DNA from: Onthophagus taurus | Lineage: Eukaryota > Arthropoda > Insecta > Coleoptera > Scarabaeidae | NCBI RefSeq assembly: GCF_036711975.1 | Contig: NC_091966.1 | Coordinates: 15,569,501 to 15,633,500 of the forward strand | DNA length: 64,000 nt | Direction of reading: 5' to 3' | Part shown: in pieces, positions 24,302 to 36,212 of the stretch | How positions within the stretch are numbered: position 1 is the stretch's first letter | Layout of the letters: each line of letters starts with the position of its first letter | The notes under the pieces: model-generated | What the model was told of the DNA's origin: nothing | Database searches by the model: none | What the model saw: the letters and a program-made list of their open reading frames with translations, nothing else | Translations under genes and position numbers: made by a program

Positions 24302-25267
24302 CTGAGAGGAGACAAATCGTGCATTCCGAACCGTAAATTATAATTAATGTTGCATGAATTGAGCGCTCTCTGCAGCTTTTGGTAGCGACAATAAAAACAA
24401 AGCGCACTTCGTGACAGTTTAATAGATATATAAATATTTTTCAATCACGCGAGGCTTACAAAACGTACTACTTTTTGGCCTGAATCATGTATTTATTTTG
24501 TATACGTATGTTATGTATAAAAAAGCTACTAAAACAACATAAGTAAATGTTATTGATTGAATTTGTATGAGTAAATGAAAATCAATAAAAAAAAACGTTG
24601 AAAATATTTAATCTTATTATTCAATATCTTATTTAACATTATTGTGATTTTAACAAAAAGAAATTTCAAGTAAGTATTATGAATTTTTTAATGTTAATAG
24701 CATACTAAATGAAAATTGCAAAACCTAATCTTAAGTTAATCTTAAATAGAAATTTTGGGGATCAAAACTCCATGATCTACAAGGAATTGCCCCATATATT
24801 GACGTGTTTTGAACGCATTCATTGTCAGTTGGATTCGAGACAAGTCAAGGTTGCCAGAAATGATCATAGGGAGTTATTCTTGTATTTTTTTATCAACATC
24901 CTTATCGAGATATACTCTTCTATGACATAGTCTAGAATGTAATAATAGAGGTAAAAATAGTCTTAAAATAATGGATTAACTAACAAAATAGTACAGTTTT
25001 GTATACCATTCTATTACAATATACCAGTTTCATTTAATCTGAGACAAATTACTATACAGTTCTTTAGCCCTTACTGTTACTGTTGATTCTTGATCCTGAT
25101 TAAAAGCAGTTGAGTTTTATTTAAGTTAATTTGATTCATGATAGATTTTAATGTAAAATTGATGAGCTTTTTTTTGTATCTTACCGAGTATTAAGTTTAA
25201 AAAAGCGAAGTTGTACAGGATCTGTCACGACGAGCTAAGTCTATATGTATATGCCAAACTACTGGTA
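24302..25267. other. 3' flank of the DM9/FAMeT-like gene, no gene seen
   Basis: Holds the two AATAAA signals (24390-24395, 24584-24589) and then AT-rich sequence without a supported exon. Confidence 0.5.
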
Positions 25268-25788
25268 CTATTTTTGCGAAAATTTGCATACAGGGTTTAT
25301 CCGAGGAGGTTGTTTCAGCTAAAATATTTTCAGTTTTCTGCAACTTCCGGTTACACCAGAAATAGACATTGAATTTGGTGCAAATTTCTGACCACTTGTA
25401 TAATTTTTAAAAAAGTTTTCAATGATTATGTAAGCTATCAAATAACAAATAGGTCGATAGAAATAGATTGCACAAATAGGACCCATTTGTGCAATCTCTG
25501 AGAATATTTGGCTTGACTCGAATTTAATTTCGACAAATTATTTTTTTGTGAAAAACTGAAATAACTCAAAAATAGTGTAATCTAGACATATTATTATGAT
25601 TACTTATACGAAATTGTATTAAAATTTAGCGGGGATCTCGAAAATTCAATGAAATTTAGGACATTCCATTTAAAATAACATAGTAGGTGTCCATTTCCGG
25701 TATAACTGAAAGTTGCAGAAAACTGTAAATATTTTAGTTGATACGAGCTCCTCGAATAAACCCTGAATGCAAATTTTCTCAAAAATAG
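25268..25788. mobile_element. 521-bp MITE with ~100-bp TIRs, TA target site
   Basis: CTATTTTTGCGAAAATTTGC at the left pairs with GCAAATTTTCTCAAAAATAG at the right. The arms continue inward to about the ACTTCCGGTTACACC / GGTATAACTGAAAGT stretches. TA flanks both ends. There is no coding capacity. Confidence 0.75.
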
Positions 25789-26406
25789 TACATAATGCTG
25801 AATCCAATCCAAACAAAAATACTTTACCGAGGTTAATCATCAGAGTTAGACCTACATTGATAATACGAATTTCAGCATAAGTGTCCTTGATCTGACACCA
25901 TTGCTTGTTGATGGCATTGAAGGAAAATATTTTGCAACCTGAGTTACTATTTGTATTTGACGGTGTTCTTGTTCATGTGGTAAAGTGTGAAAAAAGTTTA
26001 AAATGATGATTATGACAACCACTGGATTGGAAGAAGCAGCTTTTCTCGCGCGATCGTCGACCACTGCCACTAGAGAGTGGTCAAGACTTACAACTTACTT
26101 GTTAGTTGCCTTCCGCTCGACAGCCCGTAGGCCGACTATTGTGAAAGCAAATAAGTAACCTCTTGTTCTTGGCAAATTTTGTATTTCTTTTATTACATTT
26201 TAGTCCATTCTGCTTTATTTTATAGCATCTTTGTTATACAATTATTATTGATTTTCATACAATTTTTTTGCAAGAATGCCCAATGAAATGATAATTTAAT
26301 ACTTTGGGTTGGCTATTCAATAACATTTAGAGTCTGTGGACGACATGAACCATGAAATTTGGGTAGAGTACTATCATTATTATTATTATAATTATTATTC
26401 TTTATA
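25789..26406. other. Gene-free stretch
   Basis: No exon or transposon core was recognised. A short GC-richer patch (about 26020-26130) could be part of a SINE, but no box A/B pair is convincing. Confidence 0.4.
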
Positions 26407-26860
26407 GTGCTAATAAGAAACTTACACTCTTTACACTCGTCAATCTATATGGATGAGACTTCCTTATGGTTGGCTCCAAACGGAGGACTCATTATCAGGC
26501 CAAGAGGACAAAACGTTTACAATGAATCTACACATTCGGATAAAGAGAATGTGACAACTTTATTTTCAGTTTGCTCCACCCCGACCCTCCCATTCGGGAA
26601 CCTGCACTCCCTCAAGAAACCATCCAGTTTCGGAAATAGAGGTGATGCAAGAATTCGAAGCTTCTAATGAAATAATCACTGAGGTGCAAACACTCCAAAT
26701 TTCAAACTTCCAAGAATGCTTGCCTCGTCAACTAGAAGGCTTATCCTCCGAAAAAGAGAATGAAGCTGTTGCTCAATAATTACAGGATTTGTACTTCAAC
26801 AGCAAACCTGACAGTGTTGATCCATCAACGTCGAACATACTTGCGGTATTATTTTAAAGC
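26407..26860 (+). pseudogene. pogo/Tigger-like DDE transposase fragment
   Basis: The frame contains MDETSLWLAPNGGLIIRPRG, NVYNESTHSDKENVTTLF and SVCS, the region of the first catalytic aspartate (MDET) in pogo-like DDE transposases. After a break, QTLQISNFQECLPRQLEGLS and LQDLYFNSKPDSVDPSTSN fit the C-terminal tail. The central DDE part is deleted. Confidence 0.7.
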
Positions 26861-27389
26861 AAACCCCAGGCAGGAAAACAATAAATGGAAATTTCGCAAT
26901 TTTTAAGTCGTATTCGACTATTCAGTGTTAACCAAAAACTTTGTCTTTACAAATTTTACTTGTCTCGTATGTGATTTCGCTTATATCGGAATTTAGGTGG
27001 AACAGTGGTAATAGTAAAAACACAATTAATTTTGACAATTTATATTTATTGTTTTGTATACAAACTACTTAAAATAAGAAAAATCAAAACTGTACAAAAC
27101 AAAACGTATAAAAATGAAGTTGAGAACCGTACTCAGGATTATTATAAAGTACTATGCTGTAGTACAATTTGGTAACCTACTGGTTTTTAAACAACGTTAG
27201 TTTGTTATATATTTGCCTTATCCTGACATTAATTTCATTCACATCTTGCATCCACTTCTCTTGCAAGGATGATCCATCTTGCATCCTTGCATCCGCGTGC
27301 GCAATTTGCAGAAGTCGATGCTTCAATTTCAGTTTTCAATAAAACCCTCTTCAAAGGCCTCTTCTTTGTTATTTATTATTCTTTATTAT

Positions 27390-28210
27390 TTCTTATTTGT
27401 TATTGAATCCACCTCTTGATCTGATAGCCGAAAAAAACATCTCGATGTGATCTTGGCTTACTTTGTACGTTAGGAAGTAGTCCATGAGGTTTTGTTTGAC
27501 CAAATCTTCGAATAAGTTTTGTACGTTTAGGATAGATATGATCAAGCCTAGGAATCTAGTTTTTCTACGAGTGGTTAGGATTCATTCTCCGTTATCAGTC
27601 TTAAGTGTAGCTAAGTAGTGTATGGAATTTTAAAAAAATCTGAGAATGAAACTTCATTATTGAAAGACAATGGCTTTCTCCAAGTAGCATTCGAAAAGAT
27701 ATTTCTGGAATTGACCGCATCAAACACATAATTAATGTTTCTACAAAAATTTGATGTGCCTTCTGAGTCAATAAAAGTCGGTAAATGAAGATCTGTAATG
27801 CAGAAATCCAACGCATCTGCAACACTTGTGTTCAAAACTTGCACAGAAAATCTGACTTTCATAATTTCCCGTCGGAAATGTATGTGCCTTTTTTTTAATT
27901 TGTTAGCAGCATGTAGGCCTTCAGTCTGTTGCAAAGTAACAAGCTTATTAAAGAAATCCCATTCAATTTTCTGCCCTTCTTCATCTAAAAGTATACACCA
28001 ATCGGCAAAAGTATTTCTGACAAGTTTCACCATGTGACAAGGGTCTAGTATTATATGGACACGTTCATTGTTCACAGGATGTTGAAACCAGGGTTGTGCA
28101 TCAGGTTATCTTAAATTTGCTTCCAATTTTGATGCAACAGCAAAATTTGTTGTAGTTCCGTCAAATGTCATAGAGTTTTCTGTCCCTCCTGTTTGGGTTG
28201 CTTATCATCT
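27390..28210 (-). pseudogene. P-element-type (THAP9-like) transposase fragment
   Basis: The minus strand shows MTFDGTTTNFAVASKLEANL, then VHIILDPCHMVKLVRNTFAD, GLHAANKLKKRHIHFRREIM, SVADALDFCITDLHLPTF, and, after stops, KTRFLGLIISILNVQNLFED and YKVSQDHIEMFFSAIRSRGG. Block order matches the RNase H-like core and the SQDHxExFFxxIRxRGG C-terminus of P-element/THAP9 transposases. The N-terminal THAP domain is absent and the frame is interrupted. Confidence 0.85.
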
Positions 28211-30134
28211 TGACAACAGCTTGCACTCGCCACGCGTAGTCTAGAGGAGTAAGTCTATAGTATGGAGTTACAACCCTGCAGGAGTGTGTTGTAAACTTTT
28301 TGTGCGGGTTGGGTGAAGATGAGTTTGAAGTACAATGTCTAAAAAGCTTAGATCAGACTAATTGTAAGACACATTTCAAAGTGTTAGACAATGGTAAATG
28401 TGCCTAATAAAATCTAAAAATTGTACTTTATTGCGGTTGATTTCTACGCAAACAAATTATGGTGGCCATAAGTGGAAACTTTTATGGCCATAAATGGAGA
28501 AATTGATTTGCTTTTGAATTTTATTTTTTGTGTTTTAAAATACTAGATACGCAAATAAAATGGAAAGTGCCTATATGCAACAAGAGCTAAGAAACACTAT
28601 TTTGATATTTTTCTCGCATGTATTCCAATTTTTAACTAACAATAAGATACCGGATTTTAAAAGTTGAAGAGTACTAAATGTGGTCATAACTGGTTTCTCT
28701 ACCCTAATTCTCTAAAATAAAATACAGTTGGTATTTGTGCAAATCCAAAATAAAATACAGCCACAACAGCAACATTTTTCATTTGTAATTGAAAAATTTA
28801 TTAAAATTAAAAAAACTGAAGCTGATAGGTTTTTGCAACAAACCCTCCAATTCAATGTAAAACATTCTTCTTTCAGAACCATAAGATAGTGGAAAATGCA
28901 TTGGATTACTAAAAAGAGGTTTAGAATACTGATGTGAATAGATAATAAAAACATGATGCATGTTCTAAAATTACACATAATACTACATAAATTAGGTATC
29001 GAGTATCGAGTTGGATGATTTCATAACAGTAGTAGAAAATAATTAGAATCAGCTATGTGTAAATATTGACATAGTCGTGTAATGTAAAATGAATTATTCC
29101 CTTAATTCTTCTTTTTAATAAAAATAACTTTCTTTTTTTGATATTTTTAATCATATACTCGCGATATCCACGTAGACGATAATTATTGAACATATGAATC
29201 TAATTTGAAGCATCAATTAATCATTGTCGATGATTTAATGGTAATTTTTTAATTACGTTTACACAATTAGATACGCTAAGCGTTTATTTTTTAAATTATT
29301 TGTTTTTTTTAATAGCTTCTTGTTTAAATACCATAGCCCATTTTATTTTATTTAATTAATTTAATATTTTTGGTGTTATATGATTGATAGTTGGAGCTCT
29401 GAGTCTTGAACAAGTGAATTTAAAGGTTGGACCATAAAGAGTTCAAGATTTATTCAAAATTTATATTAACACAACTTTTTGAATAAATATTTTGGAATAA
29501 GATATATGTATATAAGAATAAAATGATCTTTACTTTTCAAACATTAACTACGTGAATGAATGAATCATTCGTTGCGAAACATTTTTCTCTATTATTTAAC
29601 ACCACTGGCTATTCTTTTAAAGTTGGCCCACTGCCGTATTATTCACTATCCGGCATCGATGACAAATTGGACGTTACGATGAATACCTCTGAATGTTTAA
29701 ATAAATCAGCATCATAATCTATTTTTCTTTCTTTTTACATCCTCCCGCAGTTGCATTTAAACCGCAAAAACGAACGCGCGTTTTAAATTACAAATCTGGT
29801 TCGGAATATAAGACTGATAAAGAAAACTTAATTTCTTATTAATTGATTCAAAATAAAGCGCCTGCGGTTTCCTTTCGCGTCGTTTACTAAATATTATCAA
29901 CCGGAATTTGGTAATTACTCCATTTGTGGTTTAAGCGTGATAAAAAAAGGGTTAAAAATGATGAGATAAATAGAATTTTGGCTCATTTGTATTTCGTTTC
30001 TTGTGTGGTGTATAGTTAAAGAGAAAAATATTATTCTTTTTGGTAAGATAAATTTAATAATTAATAAATAGAAAAAGAAATAAAAATTAAGTTACATTAA
30101 CTTATTTAGGATACATAAAAAAAATCATTTAAAA
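28211..30134. other. Gene-free region upstream of the transglutaminase
   Basis: AT-rich with no supported exon other than the possible leader exon ending at 30042. The small ORFs on the minus strand around 28712-28978 have low-complexity composition and no recognisable domain. Confidence 0.5.
30043..30109 (+). other. Candidate 67-nt intron in the transglutaminase leader
   Basis: TTTTTG|GTAAGA at 30043 and TTATTTAG|GATAC ending at 30109 would form a 5'-UTR intron of the same size class as the confirmed short introns. It lies 25 bp before the ATG. Only splice-site appearance supports it. Confidence 0.4.
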
Positions 30135-33100
30135 ATGACGGATAATCTCGAGGTAGAATTAGTTTATCTTTATCCCCTGGAGAATGCAAGAAGACATAAA
30201 ACCGATAAATACGAAGTTGTAAATGAACAAGATCCAACTCCTGTGTTTAGAAGAGGATACACTTTCATTATGATTATCAGATTTTCAAATCGCGAATATG
30301 ATGAAAGCTCAGATGTCGTTAAACTTCATTTTAATTATTATGGTAAAATAATTAATTATTTTTTAAACAATTTAACTTAATTTTTAATATTAGGATCTGC
30401 AAAGAATATCATGAAAGGAACTAAAGGAGTAATACCTTTAAAATTGAAATCTGATGATTTAAAAGATGATACTTTTAATGGAAAAATTATTGGGCAACAA
30501 GAAAATACGATAACCATAGAAGTTTGTAGTCCTTATACTTGTGCGGTTGGTTTGTGGGAATTACAAGTTGTAACCAGTGTTCAAAACTCAGTTGATGATC
30601 CAACTGTTTATAATCATCCGGGACAGATTTATATTTTATTTAATCCATGGCATAAAAGTAATTAAATAATTTTTTTGTAAAGCCAAATTATTTATTTTAT
30701 ATATTTTAAGGTGACTTAGTTTACATGCCAGATGAACGCTTATTAGATGAATACATTCTTATGGATGTTGGAAAAATTTGGATTGGACCATTAGGAAGTT
30801 GCAGAGGTCGTGAATGGGTTTTTGGACAATTTGACGCTACCGTTCTACCAGCTGCTATGCTTATGCTAGAAATGTGTCAAATGCCGCATTATCGTCGTGG
30901 TGATCCTATAAGCTTATGTCGAATTATTTCAAAAATGGTTAACAATAACGACGAAGATAATGGAATTCTCGTTGGAAGATGGGACGGCGATTACATCGAT
31001 GGAACTGCACCATCAGCTTGGACTGGATCGGTTGAAATTCTCCAACAATATTTGGAAACTCAACAATCCGTAAGCTACGGACAATGTTGGGTTTTCTCAG
31101 GAGTTGTTACCACAAGTAATTTTCTATGCTCTAATCATACTACAGGTTAATAAAATTTTTATAATAGTTTGTAGAGCTTTGGGGATACCATCAAGAGTTG
31201 TTTCAAATTTAGTATCAGCCCATGACGCAAATGCGTCTTTAACAATCGATAAATATTTCAATATGATCGATGAGGAATTAGAATATGATCCAATGAACGA
31301 AATCGGGGAAGATTCCATATGGAATTACCACGTATGGAACGATGTTTGGATGGCAAGACCAGATCTTCCAAAAGGATATGGTGGTTGGCAAGCAATCGAT
31401 GCTACACCCCAAGAAAGATCATCTCATTCCCAAATCTACGAGTGCGGTCCAGCATCTTTAGAAGCCATAAAATATGGAGTTGTTGGAATGAATTACGATG
31501 TTGGATTTATGGTCGCTTCTGTTAATGCAGATTTAATGAGATGGAAAGAAGATCCTAAAGAAGAATTGGGATTTTCAAAAATTTATTGCAACAAACATCA
31601 GTAAAAATATATTTGATTTCTTTTTTTTTGGTTTTTTAAGACTATTTTTCTTTGTTATAGTATTGGGAGATTGATTTTAACGAAAAAACCATTTTTGTTT
31701 GATCCAAATGGCGATAGAGATCGTGAAGATATTACCGAACAGTACAAACCAAAAGAAGGAACTGAAGCTGAAAGATTATCGTTGTATAATGCAGTAAGAA
31801 GTACAAGATTAGCAAAAAAGTAAGTTCAAAAAATCAGTAATAAACGATTCTTTCTGGAATCCTTGCGAAATTTTAACCAAAAAGGTTATGTTTAAAAATA
31901 CCCTACTATACAAAGCTTACTCATATCTTATAAAAGTCGTTTCTAATTTTATTCAACTTGCGGTGTATTTTTAGAACTTAACCCTTGCGAATATCAAGGC
32001 ATTACTTTATAAGTATTTGAATAGTACAGGTCGTTTTCAAAACTACTCTTTAGATCTTGAGATATTGTAAAAATAGCTGATTAAAGATGTTTTTAAAGTT
32101 CACAGTTTCACCTTATTATAGTTTATAGTATTATAGTTTCAATTGATTCATAAGTAACTGGACGGTTCTGAAGGTTGAAAAATGCAAAACAGTTTCGTTA
32201 AGAAAACGGAAGACAATTTGATTTGATGGGTCAAGATGCTAGTATCAGAACCACGGTACTTTGTCTTATGTCAATATGACGACATAAAAGGCTGTTGTAA
32301 TATTGCCTTGATTGAATTTACGTTGTCGTGCCCTTTTTTAACCGAAAAAATTATCAATTATTTTAAAAATTTATTTCTTAAGATCTAAAAGTGATTTTTC
32401 AAAACGGCTTTTTGCATTAAAAAGAGGATACTTTAATTACTAATTGGTGATATTTCCACAAGGATCCTTCAAGAAATGAATTTTATAGCGAATTTTGAAA
32501 GTTATCGATGAAAATTGCAACATCGAAAATTTTATCAAAACGTCAAATATTGTTTTCTCAAAAACTAAAAGTTATTTTTCAAAAACGGATTGGTTCATTG
32601 GAAAGAGGACACTTTTATTAACACTTTGGGATTCCAAGAAATGGAGTTTTTTATACGAATTTTTAGCGAAAATTGCAAAATTCGAATGAATTGTCGATCA
32701 TTTCAAAAATTTATTTCTCAAGAACTCAAAGCGCTTTTTCAAAACGGCTTGTTGCATTAAAGAGAGGATACTTTAATTAATAATTGGTGATATTTCCACA
32801 AGGATCCTTCAAGAAATGAATTTTATAGCGAATTTTGAAAGTTATCGATGAAAATTACAACATCGAAAATTTTATCAAAACTTCAAATATTGTTTTCTCA
32901 AAAACTAAACGTTATTTTTCAAAACGGGTTGGTTCATTAGAAAGAGGATACTTTTATTAACACTTTTGGAAATTTTCAAACTCATATTCGAAGAAATGGA
33001 TTTTATAGGAATTTTTAAAGCTTAATCGGCGAAAGTTGCAAAATTCAAAAAAATTGTCGATCATTTCAAAAATTTATTTCTCAAGAACTAAAAGCGATTT

Positions 33101-35769
33101 TCCAAAACGGCTTTTTGCATTAAAAAGAGTTTACTATAATTAATAATTGGTGAAATTTCCACAAGGATCCTTCAAGAAATGAATTTTTTAGCGAATTTTT
33201 AAAGTTATCGATGAAAATTGCAACATCAGAAATTTTATCTAAACTTCAAATATTGTTTTCTCAAAAACTAAAAGTTATTTTTCAAAACGGGTTGGTTCAT
33301 TGGAAAGAGGACACTCTTATTAATACTTTGAGAAATTTTCATACTCATATTCCAAGAAATGGATTTTATACGGATTTTTAAAACTTAATCGGCAAAAATT
33401 GCAAAATTCGAAAAAATTGTCGATCATTTCAAAAATTTATTTCTCAAGAACTGAAAGCGCTTTTTCAAAACTGTTTGTTGCATTAAAGAGAGGATACTTT
33501 AATTAATAATTGGTGATATTTCCGCAAGGATCCTTCAAGAACTTAATTTTATTATAGCGAATTTTTCAAGATATCGATGAAAATTGCAACATCGAAAATT
33601 TTATCAAAATTTCAAATATTGTTTTCTCAAAAACTAAAAGTTATTTTTCAAAACGGGTTGGTTCATTGGAAAGAGGATACTCTTATTAACACTTTGGGAA
33701 ATTTTCATACTCATATTCCAAGAAATAGATTTTATAGGAATTTTTAAGAGATACTAATTCCTGTGAATGGTGGATATTTGGTAACTATCCGGTATCCGGT
33801 CGGATTTTCAAAAATGGCCTAATAGGCCGGATAACGGATAGTTGCCGGATATCCGTTCCACCACTAGTACCAAGCAAAAAGTTCAGCCAACCCTCATTCT
33901 GTGCCTTTATCATGTTTCTCCTACTAGTACAGCAAATAATAACACCCCACATAAGATGAGCATTATTATCTCGCGGACATCCACACGCAAATTAATTGCT
34001 TTGGGTATTGCTGCAATCCCTATTAGATGTAATCCCTCATCTTAGACAACTTATCCGCACGAATGACATGGAGTTTTTCATGGATTGAGCATTGGATTAA
34101 ACATGGGGTATCGTAATTCGTTCAGAAAAAAAATCATTCTGGCAACCAACCCACCCTGAAAATATTACTCTAAAAATGAAAGGCTCCAGACACCTCGTAT
34201 AGCTCTTCATTGCTACTAATTATTTTTATGGACTTTCGCTTGCTCTTAATACATCATCACGATTTTTTCATTTACTTCCAAATGCTCTATGTTCCTGAAT
34301 ACATATTTCCAAAATTGTCCACTCGCATTCAATGAATCTCAATGGGTCTCAAAGGATTTCAATACCTTTCTCTTGCTATAAACTTGCAATAACATAAATG
34401 CAATACTTCTTGATTACTCCTCAATTGCTTTCATTTTAATTGGTTCCAATATTTCCTCACTGATTTTCCAAGTATGATAGACTTTTCTAAGTTAAATCTG
34501 CTTCTGTTACTGTCACGGGTTGGGTTGGAGAAGAAATAATCTTATATAGGAACCTATCTTATAGCCAAGGTACAGATTTCGCCATAAATGACAGAAATGC
34601 ATGTATTCGTAGTAAATTAGGAACGTCGCAAGCCTAGCAACTTTATGAACAGTTCGGTTACCTAAATTCATTCCGTATCAAAGCTTCCAAGATTCTGTTT
34701 TAATAAACTAATGTAAAATTCATGGTAAAGCAATGTTAAAACTTCCTAAATTTTGAGATAAAGTAGCAGAAAACTTATGTCAGATCCTAGCAAAACGAAA
34801 ACGTACAATGGGACGTCCAAAGCACTTTGCCCATACCAAAATCAATAGCAGAATATTACCTGTACTTTTGCCATTACCAGTTTCTTCAAATTTTCCCTTT
34901 CTTGATCATTCTTTTCGATTGTATATGTTTTAAAAATGTCTGATTCATTTATATTTATTCTTTTTTTTGTAGTTTTTATGCTTTACCAGATCCTAATTTA
35001 GAAGACATTGAATTCGATTTGGTTGAACTTGATCGAATTCGAATTGGCGAAGATTTCAGTGTAATCGTTCGCATGAAAAATAAATGCGATGAAGAAAGAA
35101 ATGTTCGAGCTGTTTTATCATCCACCAGTGTGTTTTATACTGGTATAAAAGCGAATCTCGTGAAAAAAGCTGAAGGAATCTTTAAGCTAAAACCACACTC
35201 ATGTAAGAATTACTAACATATTAATTAATTTTCTTAAAAACATATATTAATATTCTTTTTCTAGCTGAAAGACTCGAATTAAAAATTGCTGGTGATGAAT
35301 ACATCGACAAATTAGTCGAATATTGCAACATGAAATTGTGCGCAGTTGCAACTGTAACTGAAACTCGTCAAACTTGGGCTAATGAAGATGATTTTCAAGT
35401 TGTTAAACCAACCATAACAATTAAAGTAAGTGGTCCCTTGCATTTCCACTTTTTTATTTTAATCGTTTAATTATATTTTAGATTCCATCAGAAATTCCAT
35501 GTAAATCCCCAACACGAGTTCTTCTTCAATTCATCAATCCATTGAAGAAAACGTTAACAAACTGCAAATTTAATCTTTCTGGGCCAACTTTATTAAGAAA
35601 TCATATTCTTTCCATTGCTGATGTTGAAGCTGGAGAATTGGTGAGCGCTGAAACGGAAATTGTACCAAAAATAGCTGGAGAACAAAAACTTATAGCGACT
35701 TTTTGGTCAAAAGAACTTTCAGACATCACTGGTGCTTCTAAAGTTGAAGTCACCGAAGAAGAGGAATAA
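30135..35769 (+). CDS. Tg: Transglutaminase (hemocyte protein-glutamine gamma-glutamyltransferase)
   Basis: Eight coding exons: 30135-30342, 30394-30657, 30711-31115, 31168-31600, 31661-31819, 34973-35202, 35265-35425 and 35482-35769. All phases match, giving 715 aa. The order is an N-terminal Ig-like domain, catalytic core, then two C-terminal beta-barrels. The core has YGQCWVFSG (Cys283), NYHVWNDVW (His347) and WQAIDATPQE (Asp370). The spacing of 64 and 23 fits the family triad. TGs form Ca-dependent isopeptide cross-links, and in arthropods they clot hemolymph and stabilise cuticle. No signal peptide is seen, as in other TGs. Intron 5 (31820-34972) carries a satellite array. AATAAA lies at 35819-35824. 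The gene looks intact. Confidence 0.97.
32340..33745 (-). repeat. Inverted array of the same 363-bp dimeric repeat, ~4 dimers
   Basis: Within transglutaminase intron 5. On the minus strand the halves marked by AGTATCCTCTTT-like and GTGTCCTCTTTCCAATGAAC alternate (plus-strand sites near 32423, 32601, 32761, 32941, 33121, 33301, 33486 and 33671). They are homologous to the array at 14855-17335 but more diverged. Small ORFs inside are incidental. Confidence 0.9.
33746..33866. mobile_element. CCGGAT-rich arm and hAT-like end of the satellite-bearing element
   Basis: GAGATACTAATTCCTGTGAATG is followed by several CCGGATA-type repeats and ends CCGTTCCACCACTA (33853-33866). The reverse complement starts TAGTGGTGGAACGG, similar to hAT terminal sequences. 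The same end, CCGTTCCATCACTA, occurs at 20914-20927, and the same arm, inverted, occurs at 14560-14655. Class assignment is inference. Confidence 0.5.
33867..34972 (+). other. Rest of transglutaminase intron 5
   Basis: No transposase, exon or repeat was recognised here. The intron ends in a pyrimidine-rich TTTTTTTTGTAG acceptor at 34972. Confidence 0.5.
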
Positions 35770-35908
35770 TACAATTAATACTTTTCTTTCAATTATTAAT
35801 GTTTAATGCTTTGTTTTAAATAAATACATGTTTATTTCAAAAACTATTCGTTTTAATTTTCTTGGTTTAGAAGCAAATTCAAATTTGAATTTAAGAATTA
35901 AATTACGA

Positions 35909-36105
35909 TAGATGGCGCTAAATTTAATGCCAATAACACAATTAATAATTAATAAAAAAAAGTGTAACTCATAATAATTAATTGCGAAATTATCATTACA
36001 AAACAAATTTAAATATTTTTTAATTTATGTTTTATGATTTTTAGTACTCCTTTTTAATTACATTTGAAATAATTAATTTTAAGTCAAGAAAGCTAGATGG
36101 CGCTA
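35909..36105 (+). promoter_or_regulatory. Two TAGATGGCGCTA motifs (CTCF-like) between Tg and CLPTM1L
   Basis: The 12-mer TAGATGGCGCTA occurs at 35909-35920 and 36094-36105, same orientation, in the 443-bp gap between two same-strand genes. It fits the AG-R-K-GGCGC-Y core of the insect CTCF motif. Binding is inference. Confidence 0.45.
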
Positions 36106-36212
36106 CAATCAAATGTATTTATTTTGACAATTAAACTAACCTATAAAAAATGATGATATGTTGACGTGTACAATATAAAATTTAAACTATATGGATATAA
36201 AGAAAGACTGAA

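Noticed and set aside
26020-26130. Possible tRNA-derived SINE or tRNA gene
   Set aside because: GC-richer and GTGGTCGAC-like, but no cloverleaf or proper box A/B spacing could be drawn.
31319-31525. 68-codon ORF in another frame within the transglutaminase core exon
   Set aside because: Overlaps the catalytic-domain exon, which is unambiguously the real frame.
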